A DNA stretch of 64,000 bases from Bacteroidales bacterium (GTDB taxonomy: Bacteria; Bacteroidota; Bacteroidia; Bacteroidales; Muribaculaceae), in assembly GCA_004557385.1 (NCBI GenBank), contig SFEA01000011.1, positions 62,001 to 126,000 on the forward strand, written 5' to 3'. This document shows positions 35,281 to 44,026 of the stretch, piece after piece (the stretch's first letter is position 1; every line of letters starts with the position of its first letter). The notes beneath the pieces were generated by a model. That model worked only from the letters and a program-made list of their open reading frames with translations. It was not told the origin of the DNA and did not search any database. The translations under genes and the position numbers were made by a program.

Positions 35281-36530
35281 AGGTTATGTGTTATGATGTG
35301 AACAATGTCGAACACCATCACCCCGTCGCTTGAGCGCAGGTTTTCGGCAATGGCATCGCTGAGTTTTTGCGGAGATTTATAGAATTGGCTCACCAACACG
35401 CCGCCCAAGAAAGGCTTGCCGCCCATAATCGTGCGCAGGTTGATGTTCGAGCCTTCGACACAATACCACGAGCCTTGGCTGGCTTGGCTGTCGGTTTCGT
35501 TCCACACCTCGCTGCCGTGATAGTCGCGGAGGCGTATGTCGGTGTAATAGTTGCCAGTGGCGTAGATGTCGAACAATTCGGCTAAGCCGGTGTTTTTGTA
35601 TGTAGGTGTTGCCCAAGAGGGGTATTGTTTCGACGGGTCGTAGCTTTTGCTGGCGAAATTCACGCCCACCTCGTAGTATGACGGATACCAGGCGCCGGTG
35701 TATGTTCCAAAGGCGAGGGCTGGGTTGACAGCCTTCACAGCCTTGCGAGCTTCGGCAAAGAAATCGCGTATCACATTGGCGCGCCATTCAATCCATTTGC
35801 CGAACCATTTGCCGGGCACGGCGGTGTGGTTGCGCCCTCCGCTCTTTTTCCATGTGAGGATGTCGTCGGGAAAATTTACCACCGTTTCCCCTATATATTG
35901 CTCAAACAACGAGCGACTGAGAGGCGAGAAGTCGGCTTGAATGCCATCGTAGCGGGCACGGTCGAGCATCAGTCCGTCGAGTGCGGGATAGCGCGAGGCA
36001 ATCTCCTTCATCAGCGCGATGATGTATTGCTGATATTGCGGATGAGCAGGGTTGACCATTCCTCCGTATTTGTGTTTCTGTTGGGTGATAGGGATGATGC
36101 CGTGGCGAGGGTCGTAGACCATGCTTGCCCACTCGGGGTGCTCGCTGTAGATTAATCCCGAATCGTGATAGTTGTGCCCGGCGCAGAACACATTGATTGA
36201 CGCCAGTACTTTTATGCCGTGGCGGTGCCCGGCGTCGATGAATTGCTGCAGATAGTCGAACGGTGCATCGAAGCCTTTTTCGAGCGGAGCAATGGCGCTT
36301 GGATAGAGCACATGCCCCGTAATTGGGCGCACGTCGACCACGGCATGAGTGAAGCCCAGCGAAGCTATTTTGTCGATGTAGTATTCAATGGAGTCGGCAT
36401 TGCTGAAGCGCTGAAAGTTAGCTTCGCCGTCAATCCACATCAGTGCCGGCTTGTTGTTGGCGGCACCGGCTACGAGGCAGCCGATGAATGTAGTGAGCAG
36501 CGATATTATTAGTTTTTTGGTTAATGTCAT
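35235..36530 (-). CDS. Secreted GHL10-type (DUF187) TIM-barrel protein
   Basis: A 431-residue secreted protein with a signal peptide (about 1-23). The body resembles glycosyl hydrolase-like 10 proteins (YngK type): 'MWIDGEANFQRFSNADSI', 'VVDVRPITGHVLYPS', 'HGIKVLASINVF' and 'LDGLMLDRARYDG'. The conserved Asp and Arg of the last block fall where TIM-barrel hydrolases keep active-site residues. It is closely related to the lipoprotein at 38065, with which it shares blocks such as 'YPSYYEVGVNFASKSY' against 'YSSYYASGVNWASPKY'. The two are probably tandem paralogues with different location, one soluble and one lipid-anchored. Activity is unproven. Confidence 0.75.
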   Translation of the reverse strand: MTLTKKLIISLLTTFIGCLVAGAANNKPALMWIDGEANFQRFSNADSIEYYIDKIASLGFTHAVVDVRPITGHVLYPSAIAPLEKGFDAPFDYLQQFIDAGHRHGIKVLASINVFCAGHNYHDSGLIYSEHPEWASMVYDPRHGIIPITQQKHKYGGMVNPAHPQYQQYIIALMKEIASRYPALDGLMLDRARYDGIQADFSPLSRSLFEQYIGETVVNFPDDILTWKKSGGRNHTAVPGKWFGKWIEWRANVIRDFFAEARKAVKAVNPALAFGTYTGAWYPSYYEVGVNFASKSYDPSKQYPSWATPTYKNTGLAELFDIYATGNYYTDIRLRDYHGSEVWNETDSQASQGSWYCVEGSNINLRTIMGGKPFLGGVLVSQFYKSPQKLSDAIAENLRSSDGVMVFDIVHIITHNLWNEISKGMNQTKAQ

Positions 36531-36560
36531 AGATGCAGGGTTTTTATGAGTTTTGTAGTG

Positions 36561-38036
36561 TTAAAGCTTAGGCGATTGCACATCGGCAATGAAGACGTTG
36601 CCGAAGCGGTCGGTGGCATGCACTTGCAGCTTGGCAGCCGGGTTTTTGGGGCGGGCATGAAACATGTGTGGGTTGGTGATTGGCGAAATCCAATCGTAGA
36701 GCACCACCTTCTTATCGCTGCAATGAGCATGCGAGACGGGGTCGAAACCGGTGTATTGCTTCATGGTGGCAGTGGGCTTGCCGTCTTCAAGCAGCTCCAC
36801 GCGCCAGCGGCTGTCGTAGTTCCACACGTTAGCCACCACCTCGTCGGGGTATTCGCTGGCGCATCCGGGCGGATAGGCGCGCAGCTGGTAGCTATCGGGG
36901 TAGCCGGCGCTTTTATACAGCCAGCTCACGCGGTTGCCGTCGACCATATACACGCCGTAGCCGCGCGGAGTGCCGTCCATACATTCCTCGGTGCGCCACC
37001 AAGTGCCGCACACGGCTGCCGTCACGTGCTCGTAGAGGCGGCTGTTGAATTCCAGATTCGCGTTGAAATGAGTGTGACCGCTGATGATGTGCGTATTGAA
37101 ATCCTTGAACATGTGGTGGAATTGGCGCACGTTGGCAAGCCAATCGTAGTTGAACGTGGCGTGGTCGAGGTCGGTGCTTTCAGCCGAAGGAATGTGCATG
37201 AACACAAACACCAGAGCGCCTTTTTGCAGCAGGCTGAGGTCCTGTTCAAGCCAGCGTAGAGTGTTTTCGGGAATGTATCCGATATAGTTGATGCCGAAAC
37301 CGGTGTAGAAATTATCGTTGATGAAAATGTAGTGGGCTTCACCGCAGTTCATCGAGTAGTGAGTGGGTCCGAAAAGGCGGTTGAAGGTTCGATAAGAAGT
37401 TTCGAACGAGCGTCCCCAATAGTCCATGTCGTGGTTGCCGATAATGCGAAAGAATGGCGTGTTCAGCACCTTGCAGGCATTGATGTAGCTGTCGAAAAGG
37501 CTTGGTGTGTCGCCCACGATGTCGCCGCAGTCGGTTGCGAACACCTTATAGCCTTGCTCGCTGAGTCGCTGCAAAGTTTGCTTGGTGTCGGGCACGATTT
37601 GCTTGGCGAATTGGTCGACGTCGGATTTCGATGTCACCTGCACGTCGGTGTGCACCACAAAGGCGTGTTTTGAGTCTTGCGAGGCTGAGGGCGTGAGGTG
37701 GAAATCGTAGATGCTGTCGGAGGGAGTGAGAGATTGATAGAATAGAGGAATTGAACCTTGGCTAAGCGGCACGTCGTAGCCCGAAGGTGTGGAGATGTAT
37801 ACAAAGCGGGTGTCGGGCATCGTGGCAAGGCTGTAGCAGCCCTGCGAGTCGGTGAGCACGATGTTCGAGCCGTCGGTGACAGCCACGCCGGCAAGCGGAG
37901 TGCCCTGGGCGCTCACACAGCCACCTATTGTGCGCAGCTTGATGCCGCCTGTAGGGGAGGCAGCTGCTGTGAGTGAAAACAATGTTGCAAGCACGAAGCC
38001 TGCAACATTGCGAGATAGAGATTTGCGTTTATTCAC
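36561..38036 (-). CDS. Secreted calcineurin-like phosphoesterase
   Basis: A 491-residue secreted metallophosphoesterase. After the signal peptide, an N-terminal beta domain (about 30-115, 'GTPLAGVAVTDG...TDSQGCYSL') resembles carboxypeptidase-regulatory or calcineurin N-terminal modules. The catalytic domain (about 122-365) shows the metal motifs 'DCGDIVGD', 'GNHDMDYWG', and 'ISGHTHFN'. A C-terminal domain (about 380-490) follows as in the metallophos_C architecture. It could cleave a phosphomonoester or phosphodiester in the glycan handled by this locus. Its neighbours on both sides are GHL10 proteins, with a phosphodiester glycosidase two genes upstream. Confidence 0.88.
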   Translation of the reverse strand: MNKRKSLSRNVAGFVLATLFSLTAAASPTGGIKLRTIGGCVSAQGTPLAGVAVTDGSNIVLTDSQGCYSLATMPDTRFVYISTPSGYDVPLSQGSIPLFYQSLTPSDSIYDFHLTPSASQDSKHAFVVHTDVQVTSKSDVDQFAKQIVPDTKQTLQRLSEQGYKVFATDCGDIVGDTPSLFDSYINACKVLNTPFFRIIGNHDMDYWGRSFETSYRTFNRLFGPTHYSMNCGEAHYIFINDNFYTGFGINYIGYIPENTLRWLEQDLSLLQKGALVFVFMHIPSAESTDLDHATFNYDWLANVRQFHHMFKDFNTHIISGHTHFNANLEFNSRLYEHVTAAVCGTWWRTEECMDGTPRGYGVYMVDGNRVSWLYKSAGYPDSYQLRAYPPGCASEYPDEVVANVWNYDSRWRVELLEDGKPTATMKQYTGFDPVSHAHCSDKKVVLYDWISPITNPHMFHARPKNPAAKLQVHATDRFGNVFIADVQSPKL

Positions 38037-38064
38037 TTATGAAAATAAAGCTTTATCGGGTTGG

Positions 38065-39495
38065 TTAATTAGTTTTTTGCAGATATTGGGTGATGCCACT
38101 TTTCAGTGAGCTCCAATAGTTGAACATGCGCACGTGGCAGAGGTCGAAGATGAAGAAACCGTCGGTTTCCTGACAGCATACGTCGATTACTTGCGGAATC
38201 TTGCTCTGCTGACCGCCGTCGGTCCAACCGTCGCTGTTGCCAATGTCGGGACCGCCGTAGAACTTGGTGTCGCCTGCAAAATACTTCTTGGCATTCTTGC
38301 AGAAGCCTTGCACAGTCCATTCGCCCGAGCCGTAGATTGCCGATGCCGATGCGTATGCTCCGATGAACATAAAGTCGCAATGGTCGGCATATCCCCAGTT
38401 GTGATAGTTGGCGTTTGCCCAAGTGGGGAAGTCGCTCATGGTGTTGTATTTCGGGCTTGCCCAGTTTACGCCCGAAGCGTAGTACGACGAATACCAACCG
38501 CCCACATAGGCGCCGAAGCGAATCTTTGAGTTTACCGAATGAACCTTTTCGGCAGCCTTGACGATGAAGTCGTGAATGGTTTTGGCGCGGAACTCGAGCC
38601 ATTGCTTGCAGTAGCGAGGCTGCGAAGCCGGCAGTGTGACGTCGGTTTCGGCAGGCAGGATGTCGCCGGGATAGTTGCTTACGGTTGAGCCGATGAATTG
38701 CTCAAACTTCTTGCGGCTATCGTCGGAGAAATCGCTCATGAGGTTGTAGTCGCTGTAGCGGCAACGGTCGAGGATGATGCCGTCGAGGTCGTATTTAGCC
38801 AAGTCGGCAATAATCTGAAGGACAAACTTCTGCACCTCGTCGTTGGCGGGGTTGAGGAATTTTGCGCCGTAGTCGGTTTCGGAGTCGAGCAGGTCCATGG
38901 TGTTGACGATGCCCTGAGAGGTTGAAATCGACGTAGCCCAAGCCTTCTTCGACGAGTCGCGGAACAGCATGCCTTCGCTGCCGAGCCCGTATGGACAGAG
39001 GTATCCGCCCACAAAGGTGTTCATCGAGGCGTTCACTTTCAGCCCCAGTGCATGACCTTCGGTGATGAAGGTCTGCAGATAGTCGAACGATGCGGTGCGT
39101 TCCACCCAAACATATTGGCTGCCTCGCCACACGTCCATACGCTTCACCCCTTCGCACACCGAGCTATTGAACAGCACGTCGCCGGTGGTTGGACGCACAT
39201 CCACCACAATCTCGGTCACGCCGGCATCCTTGAGCTTTTTCAGCTCGGCGCGGATGTTGGCTTCGGAGTTGGCAAATTGCTCGAAGTTGCCGCCGGCATC
39301 AATCCACATGAATGCGTTGATTGATTTGGTGGGGTTTGGGTCGGGGTCGGGGTTGGGTTTCGGGTCGGGCTTTTCTTCGCCGGGTTTGTCCCACCATGGG
39401 TCGTCGTCCTCTTTCGAGCACGAAAGAAGCATGGAGGCAGCAAGGCTCGACAAAGCCAAAACGCGGAGAGAGTAGACAATATTTGAAATCTTCAT
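38065..39495 (-). CDS. GHL10-type lipoprotein
   Basis: A 476-residue lipoprotein: signal peptide ending in the lipobox LLSC (C26), then an acidic, Asp/Pro-rich linker (about 28-57, 'DPWWDKPGEEKPDPKPNPDP' region) that would hold the domain away from the outer membrane, and a GHL10-like TIM barrel. Shared blocks with the neighbour at 35235 include 'FMWIDAGGNFEQFANSEA', 'VVDVRPTTGDVLF' and 'LDGIILDRCRYSD'. It is probably surface-exposed. A carbohydrate-active role is inferred from fold and context only. Confidence 0.77.
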   Translation of the reverse strand: MKISNIVYSLRVLALSSLAASMLLSCSKEDDDPWWDKPGEEKPDPKPNPDPDPNPTKSINAFMWIDAGGNFEQFANSEANIRAELKKLKDAGVTEIVVDVRPTTGDVLFNSSVCEGVKRMDVWRGSQYVWVERTASFDYLQTFITEGHALGLKVNASMNTFVGGYLCPYGLGSEGMLFRDSSKKAWATSISTSQGIVNTMDLLDSETDYGAKFLNPANDEVQKFVLQIIADLAKYDLDGIILDRCRYSDYNLMSDFSDDSRKKFEQFIGSTVSNYPGDILPAETDVTLPASQPRYCKQWLEFRAKTIHDFIVKAAEKVHSVNSKIRFGAYVGGWYSSYYASGVNWASPKYNTMSDFPTWANANYHNWGYADHCDFMFIGAYASASAIYGSGEWTVQGFCKNAKKYFAGDTKFYGGPDIGNSDGWTDGGQQSKIPQVIDVCCQETDGFFIFDLCHVRMFNYWSSLKSGITQYLQKTN

Positions 39496-39541
39496 CGTAG
39501 GATAAAATGCAAAAAAAAGAATCTAAATAATGCCGATGTTT

Positions 39542-40525
39542 TTATTTGAGCGAAACGCCGTTAACCACGCTGCGTTGCGAGCCGTCGCTTGGTTTGATGG
39601 TTTCCTTGCCATTAACCAACATGCACGACGAGCCGCCGCCGTCGAGGTTGCAGGTTTCGTCGCAACCGAGGTCTTTCATCACATTAGCCACGTCTTCGAG
39701 GGTCATGCCTGCAATGCCCGATGTCATGCCGTCGCCTTCGCAAACAAAGAGCACGAGCTTGTGGTCGGTGCTGTTGTAGCCGATTGCGGTGCGCGGACGG
39801 TTGCCTGTTGGGTTGATGAGCAGATATTCGTCTTCGTAGCTGTTGATGATTTCGTTACCTTTAACCAGCACCGGACCGCCACCAATGGCAGTGACTGCCT
39901 GAAAATCTTTTGCGCCGGCAGGATACGAAGCGTCGGGCTTGCGGCCGTTTTCGAGTGGCATAGGTGTAGGATACCAATAGGTGTGGTCTTGCAGGTCGGT
40001 CCAAGTCCAACCCACTTCAAACGAGCCGTCGGCTTTCTTGGCGAATACGCCGCGAGGCATATAATACCATGTTTCGCTCCAGTCGGGGCTGTCGACTTGC
40101 ACGTTAGGGCAAACCAGTTCGCCGTTACGCCAAACGAGGCTCAGTGACGAGCCGTCGTAGAAGAAACCGCCGTTGATGATAATCGGAGCAGCGTCGGCTT
40201 CATAGAATTGGCTTGGTGTGCTGTAGCCTTCGGCGCCGCCAACCACGTCAAACTTAGCCTTGGTGGCGTCAGCCACTGCAATGAAGGCTTTCACGTCTTT
40301 GTCCTGCAGTTTGGCAGGGCTGCTGTACACACGAATGTATTCGGGCATTTCGCCGTAGTCCTTGGTGACGTTTGTCCATCCCTTTTCAACGTATGGGTCG
40401 ACTTCGACAGGGGCTTCGGGAGTTTCCCATTCCCACATTTGCACATTGCCGTCGCCTTCGCCGTTGCACGACGCCATGCCAAGTGCAATCAGGGCAGGTA
40501 GGAACATATATTTGTTGATTTTCAT
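39542..40525 (-). CDS. Phosphodiester glycosidase-family lipoprotein (NAGPA domain)
   Basis: A 327-residue lipoprotein (lipobox GMASC, C20). The rest is a phosphodiester glycosidase domain related to the mammalian uncovering enzyme, which removes GlcNAc from a GlcNAc-1-phosphodiester. Recognisable family blocks are 'IIINGGFFYDGSS', 'AIGGGPVLVKG', 'RPRTAIGYN' and 'CDETCNLDGGGSSCMLVNG'. It starts just past a strong terminator-like hairpin downstream of the DUF5018 gene, so it may be the first gene of the enzyme half of the locus. In this context it suggests that the substrate contains sugar-1-phosphodiester linkages. Confidence 0.87.
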   Translation of the reverse strand: MKINKYMFLPALIALGMASCNGEGDGNVQMWEWETPEAPVEVDPYVEKGWTNVTKDYGEMPEYIRVYSSPAKLQDKDVKAFIAVADATKAKFDVVGGAEGYSTPSQFYEADAAPIIINGGFFYDGSSLSLVWRNGELVCPNVQVDSPDWSETWYYMPRGVFAKKADGSFEVGWTWTDLQDHTYWYPTPMPLENGRKPDASYPAGAKDFQAVTAIGGGPVLVKGNEIINSYEDEYLLINPTGNRPRTAIGYNSTDHKLVLFVCEGDGMTSGIAGMTLEDVANVMKDLGCDETCNLDGGGSSCMLVNGKETIKPSDGSQRSVVNGVSLK

Positions 40526-40556
40526 AAATTCTGTTTAGGTTTATTTGAGTTAATGT

Positions 40557-40604
40557 GAAAAAAATAGCGATTGCCGCCTCGCGGGCGGAAGCGGCAACCG
40601 CGCT
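40557..40604 (-). terminator. Terminator or attenuator between SusCD genes and enzyme genes
   Basis: On the minus strand AGCG-CGG-TTGCCGC (40604-40591) pairs with GCGGCAA-T-CGCT (40577-40566), followed by ATTTTTTT. It lies 16 bp past the DUF5018 stop and before the phosphodiester glycosidase gene, so it should reduce or stop read-through. Confidence 0.8.
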
Positions 40605-40619
40605 AAAAATTTGTCGACA

Positions 40620-42314
40620 TCAACGCTTGATGCAGTCGGCAACGTAGCCGCCGAATGCCTGCGAGTTGTGGTCGTAGTAGTAGATGTAGAGTTTAAATCC
40701 GTCGGCGCTCGGAGCAATCACCACGTCGCCCGAAGCCACTGAGTAGCTTCCTGTCTGATACCAGTCGATGTTTTGGTTGGTGAGTTCGAGGCAAGCCAAG
40801 TCGGTGACGTCGTTACCGGTGAATTTGTTCATGTCCGATACGTTGTAAAGATAGAGTTGCGGACCCATGCCCCAAGCCGGGAAGTGGCTAACGACGAACA
40901 GTGCCAGATAGTTCTGGTTGTTGAACGCCTTCGAGTCGAGGCAGTTCGGGTTCAAGCCCCATCCTGTGGTGTCGGAGTTGAAGTTGCCGCTCACTGTGCC
41001 GTCGATGCTGATGAACGACAGGGTGCTCGGGCCGTAGTAGCTCAGGAATACGCCGTCAAGACCAATGGTGCGAGGCACAACGGTGGTGAAGTTGACAGGT
41101 GCGCTGCCCCAGCCGAAGCCAGTGGCTGAAACGTTCATCACTTGGTGACCTACACCCTTGCCGCCTTGCACTTGAATTACGGTAAATTCGCTGCAAGTAG
41201 ATACGCCGTCGATGCCTTCGTTGGTGATTGTAATCACGGCGTTGGTGTTGATGTCGCCAATACACTTAATCTTCGAGCCCATTGGGAACGTGCTGCTGTT
41301 GGTGAACGAGTAAACCAGAGTAGGAGCCTCGGTTACCGACGAAGTGGCGTAGATGTTCACTTGTTCGCCGCCGGCTGCCTTGTTTACGATGAGCAGGTGT
41401 TCGGCTTCGTCGTTGGTGATGCTACCAGCCGATGCGCTGCCCAAGTTGATGGTGCCTTGCTTAGCGCCGGTGAGTCCGTTCACGTAGATTGGTGTGCTGC
41501 CGTCGCCTACGCAGAGCACCACTTTGCCCTTGAGGGCTGCAATGGTAGGACCAACGAAAGTTTCGTAGTTAGGCATGCCAAGGTTCGAAACCGGGTCGAA
41601 GTTGAACAGCAGTTCAACGCCATCCTTGTTGAAGCCCGAAGGAATCTTTTCAGGCACTTCCTTGAGCACGGTGTAGTTGCACGAGGTTACGCCGTCGTGA
41701 GCCGTAACGGTGAAGGTGACAGGCTCGTTGTAGTTGAGCGCTGTAGTGCTTGGGTCGGGGCTGATGGTGGCGTGTGCACTCACTTCGGCAGTTGCAAATG
41801 CTTCAGAGAGGTCGTCGGCAGAGATGAGCGACACCTTCTTGGCGCCCTTGTCGATGATACCGCTGATTTCAGGGTTGTTGATTGAGAATGCCAGCAGTTC
41901 GCAAGCGTTGCTCTTAACGCGTTCGCCGGTGATGATAATCTTCTTGCTCTTGCCTTGCGCGTCGGTGTAGGTGAACTCGTTCTCCTTGGTGAGGTCGAGG
42001 ATGGTGAGAGCAGGCGAGATGAAGCAGTTTGGCGACAATTGGGCCTGAACGCGCACGTTGGTCATATACGGCGTGGTTTCGTCGTCGGAAGTCTCGGGAT
42101 AGAACCAAGGCACAGGTATGACGAGGCGGTCGGGCACAGGGTCGCTGATTTCCAATTTAGCCATTTGCTGGTCGACAAACGGACCAGAGGTGAATATGGC
42201 GGTGAGGCTGGTGAGACCTTGGCGGTCGGCGGTTGGTGCAACGTATTGCGGGTCCTCGCAAGAGGAGAGTGCCGCCATCACCAGCACGAGAAGGAATAAT
42301 ATATTCTTTTTCAT
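40620..42314 (-). CDS. DUF5018-type surface lipoprotein (SusE/F position)
   Basis: A 564-residue lipoprotein with lipobox LSSC (C19). Beta-rich repeats in the N-terminal half ('SLTAIFTSGPFVD', 'NYNEPVTFTVTAHDGVTSCNYTV') are of the DUF5018 kind and the C-terminal half looks like a beta-propeller or beta-sandwich. It directly follows the susD-like gene (22 bp), the position usually taken by SusE/SusF-type glycan-binding lipoproteins. It probably captures the polysaccharide at the cell surface. No catalytic motif is seen. Confidence 0.8.
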   Translation of the reverse strand: MKKNILFLLVLVMAALSSCEDPQYVAPTADRQGLTSLTAIFTSGPFVDQQMAKLEISDPVPDRLVIPVPWFYPETSDDETTPYMTNVRVQAQLSPNCFISPALTILDLTKENEFTYTDAQGKSKKIIITGERVKSNACELLAFSINNPEISGIIDKGAKKVSLISADDLSEAFATAEVSAHATISPDPSTTALNYNEPVTFTVTAHDGVTSCNYTVLKEVPEKIPSGFNKDGVELLFNFDPVSNLGMPNYETFVGPTIAALKGKVVLCVGDGSTPIYVNGLTGAKQGTINLGSASAGSITNDEAEHLLIVNKAAGGEQVNIYATSSVTEAPTLVYSFTNSSTFPMGSKIKCIGDINTNAVITITNEGIDGVSTCSEFTVIQVQGGKGVGHQVMNVSATGFGWGSAPVNFTTVVPRTIGLDGVFLSYYGPSTLSFISIDGTVSGNFNSDTTGWGLNPNCLDSKAFNNQNYLALFVVSHFPAWGMGPQLYLYNVSDMNKFTGNDVTDLACLELTNQNIDWYQTGSYSVASGDVVIAPSADGFKLYIYYYDHNSQAFGGYVADCIKR

Positions 42315-42336
42315 TGTGATGTTTGTGCTTTAAGTG

Positions 42337-44019
42337 TTAGTTCCAAGCGTTGTCTTGCGACATGAGTTTGTTGTTCTCCAATTCCGATTGCGGAACAGGC
42401 AACGTGTAGAGTTTCTGAGGGAAATTGCGGTTTTGGTCGTCAACTTCAACATAGTAGTAGGTGAACGAACCGTTGGCTTCCTTCACAATCTTGAATCCGT
42501 GAGCGCGGACGCCGGTGAATGCGGTGTGAGCCAGATTCCAGCGGCGCATATCCCAATAGTATTGACCTTCGTAGGCCAATTCCACTTTGCGTTCCTGGCG
42601 GATGGCTTCCATGAGTTCTTCGCCGCTCTTGTTGATGGCGGGCAGGCCAACAGCCGGACGGGTGCGAATTTCGTTCACGGCAGCAAGTGCGTTGCCGTTG
42701 TCGTTAAGGCGATAGCATGCTTCGGCGTAGTTGAGCACAACCTCGGCAAGACGGATGAATGTGAACGGCTTGGTGCACTTGGTGCTGTTGGCGAAGTAGT
42801 TTTCTTCGTCAACAAGCTTGCGCAGATAGTAGCTGGTGGCCGATTTGCCGTCGCACATGTCGTTCTTCATCCATTCGAGCCAGCCGTCGGCGCCACCTAC
42901 ATACGATTCGATAGTGCGGTCCTTCCAGTCGGCACCGTTGTAGAGAATGGTGTGGTGGAAGCGAGGTTCAAGCTCTTCGTAAGGAGGAGTGTCCTGAGTG
43001 CCGTGTTCGGTGTGCCAAGGAGTCCAATCGGGCTTGCCGCCGGTGGCAAGTTCAAACGATTCCACCATTTCCTGAGTAGGACAGCCGTAACCGCCGCTGA
43101 TGGGGTTGTTGTATTCAGCCTTGTCGCCGCCCGGCGAGTAGTAGCAGTCGAATTGGTGTGTTTGAGCAGTGAGGTCGAAGCAGAATTGGAATATAGCGCC
43201 TTCGCCGCCAACGGTGTAAGGAGTTTCGAGGTCAGATGGCATCGAGTATCCCATTTCCATAACCTTTTCGGCAGCAGCCTTGGCGTCGCTCCAGCGTTCG
43301 GCAAAGAGCATCACGCGAGAGAGCAGGGCATAGGCTGCACCCGAGGTGAGGCGACCGTTAGGCTTGATGCTCACCGGCAGGTTCTCGCCGGCAAACTTGA
43401 GGTCGTCGTAGATGAGCTGATACACTTGTGAACGGTCGACAGGCTCTTTGTCCTTGTTGTATTCGTCCATATTGTCGGTGTAAAGAACCAGCTTTGAATA
43501 GCGCTTTGCCAGAATTGAATAGTAGTAGCCGCGGAAGAATCGGAACTCGGCTTCGAGTTCGGTTTTCTTGGCTTCGTCGAATGTGGCATACTTCTTCATG
43601 TTGGCAATGCTCTGGTTCACTGTTGAGATGTAGCGATAGAGCGAAGTCCAGCAGCCCAGATAGGCGTCGACGTAGCTCTTGGTGAGCGTCGACTGAGTGC
43701 CGTAGGCAAATTCCGAAGGGATTCGGTTGAGCGAAGTGTAGTTGTAGCCGCCGTATTTAAAGAGCGGAGTGAGCGCCTCGGAGAGCCCAATCGAGCAGTC
43801 GCGGGTGCAACCGGTGCCGTCGCCATAACCGTTGATGAGGTTTAGGTCCTCATACATGTAGTTGGCTTGCAGTTTGGCATAGTCATATTTGCTCCAAATC
43901 AGCTTGTCAGAAGCAGAGTCGTGTGGAGTGGTGTCGAGAAAATCGCTGCACGAAGCCAACGAAAACGCTGCGAAAGCCGACAACAGAAATGCTGATATTT
44001 TAGTTTTCATTGATGTCAT
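42337..44019 (-). CDS. SusD/RagB-family nutrient-binding lipoprotein
   Basis: A 560-residue outer-membrane lipoprotein (lipobox LASC, then 'SDFLDTTPHDSAS', typical of SusD). It caps the SusC channel and binds incoming glycan. The C-terminal region has the usual SusD features, including 'EVVLNYAEACYRLNDNGNALAAVNEIR' and 'RQERKVELAYEGQYYWDMRRW'-type blocks. The gene starts 7 bp after the partner susC-like gene. The substrate cannot be read from sequence. Confidence 0.95.
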   Translation of the reverse strand: MTSMKTKISAFLLSAFAAFSLASCSDFLDTTPHDSASDKLIWSKYDYAKLQANYMYEDLNLINGYGDGTGCTRDCSIGLSEALTPLFKYGGYNYTSLNRIPSEFAYGTQSTLTKSYVDAYLGCWTSLYRYISTVNQSIANMKKYATFDEAKKTELEAEFRFFRGYYYSILAKRYSKLVLYTDNMDEYNKDKEPVDRSQVYQLIYDDLKFAGENLPVSIKPNGRLTSGAAYALLSRVMLFAERWSDAKAAAEKVMEMGYSMPSDLETPYTVGGEGAIFQFCFDLTAQTHQFDCYYSPGGDKAEYNNPISGGYGCPTQEMVESFELATGGKPDWTPWHTEHGTQDTPPYEELEPRFHHTILYNGADWKDRTIESYVGGADGWLEWMKNDMCDGKSATSYYLRKLVDEENYFANSTKCTKPFTFIRLAEVVLNYAEACYRLNDNGNALAAVNEIRTRPAVGLPAINKSGEELMEAIRQERKVELAYEGQYYWDMRRWNLAHTAFTGVRAHGFKIVKEANGSFTYYYVEVDDQNRNFPQKLYTLPVPQSELENNKLMSQDNAWN

Positions 44020-44026
44020 GATTTTG

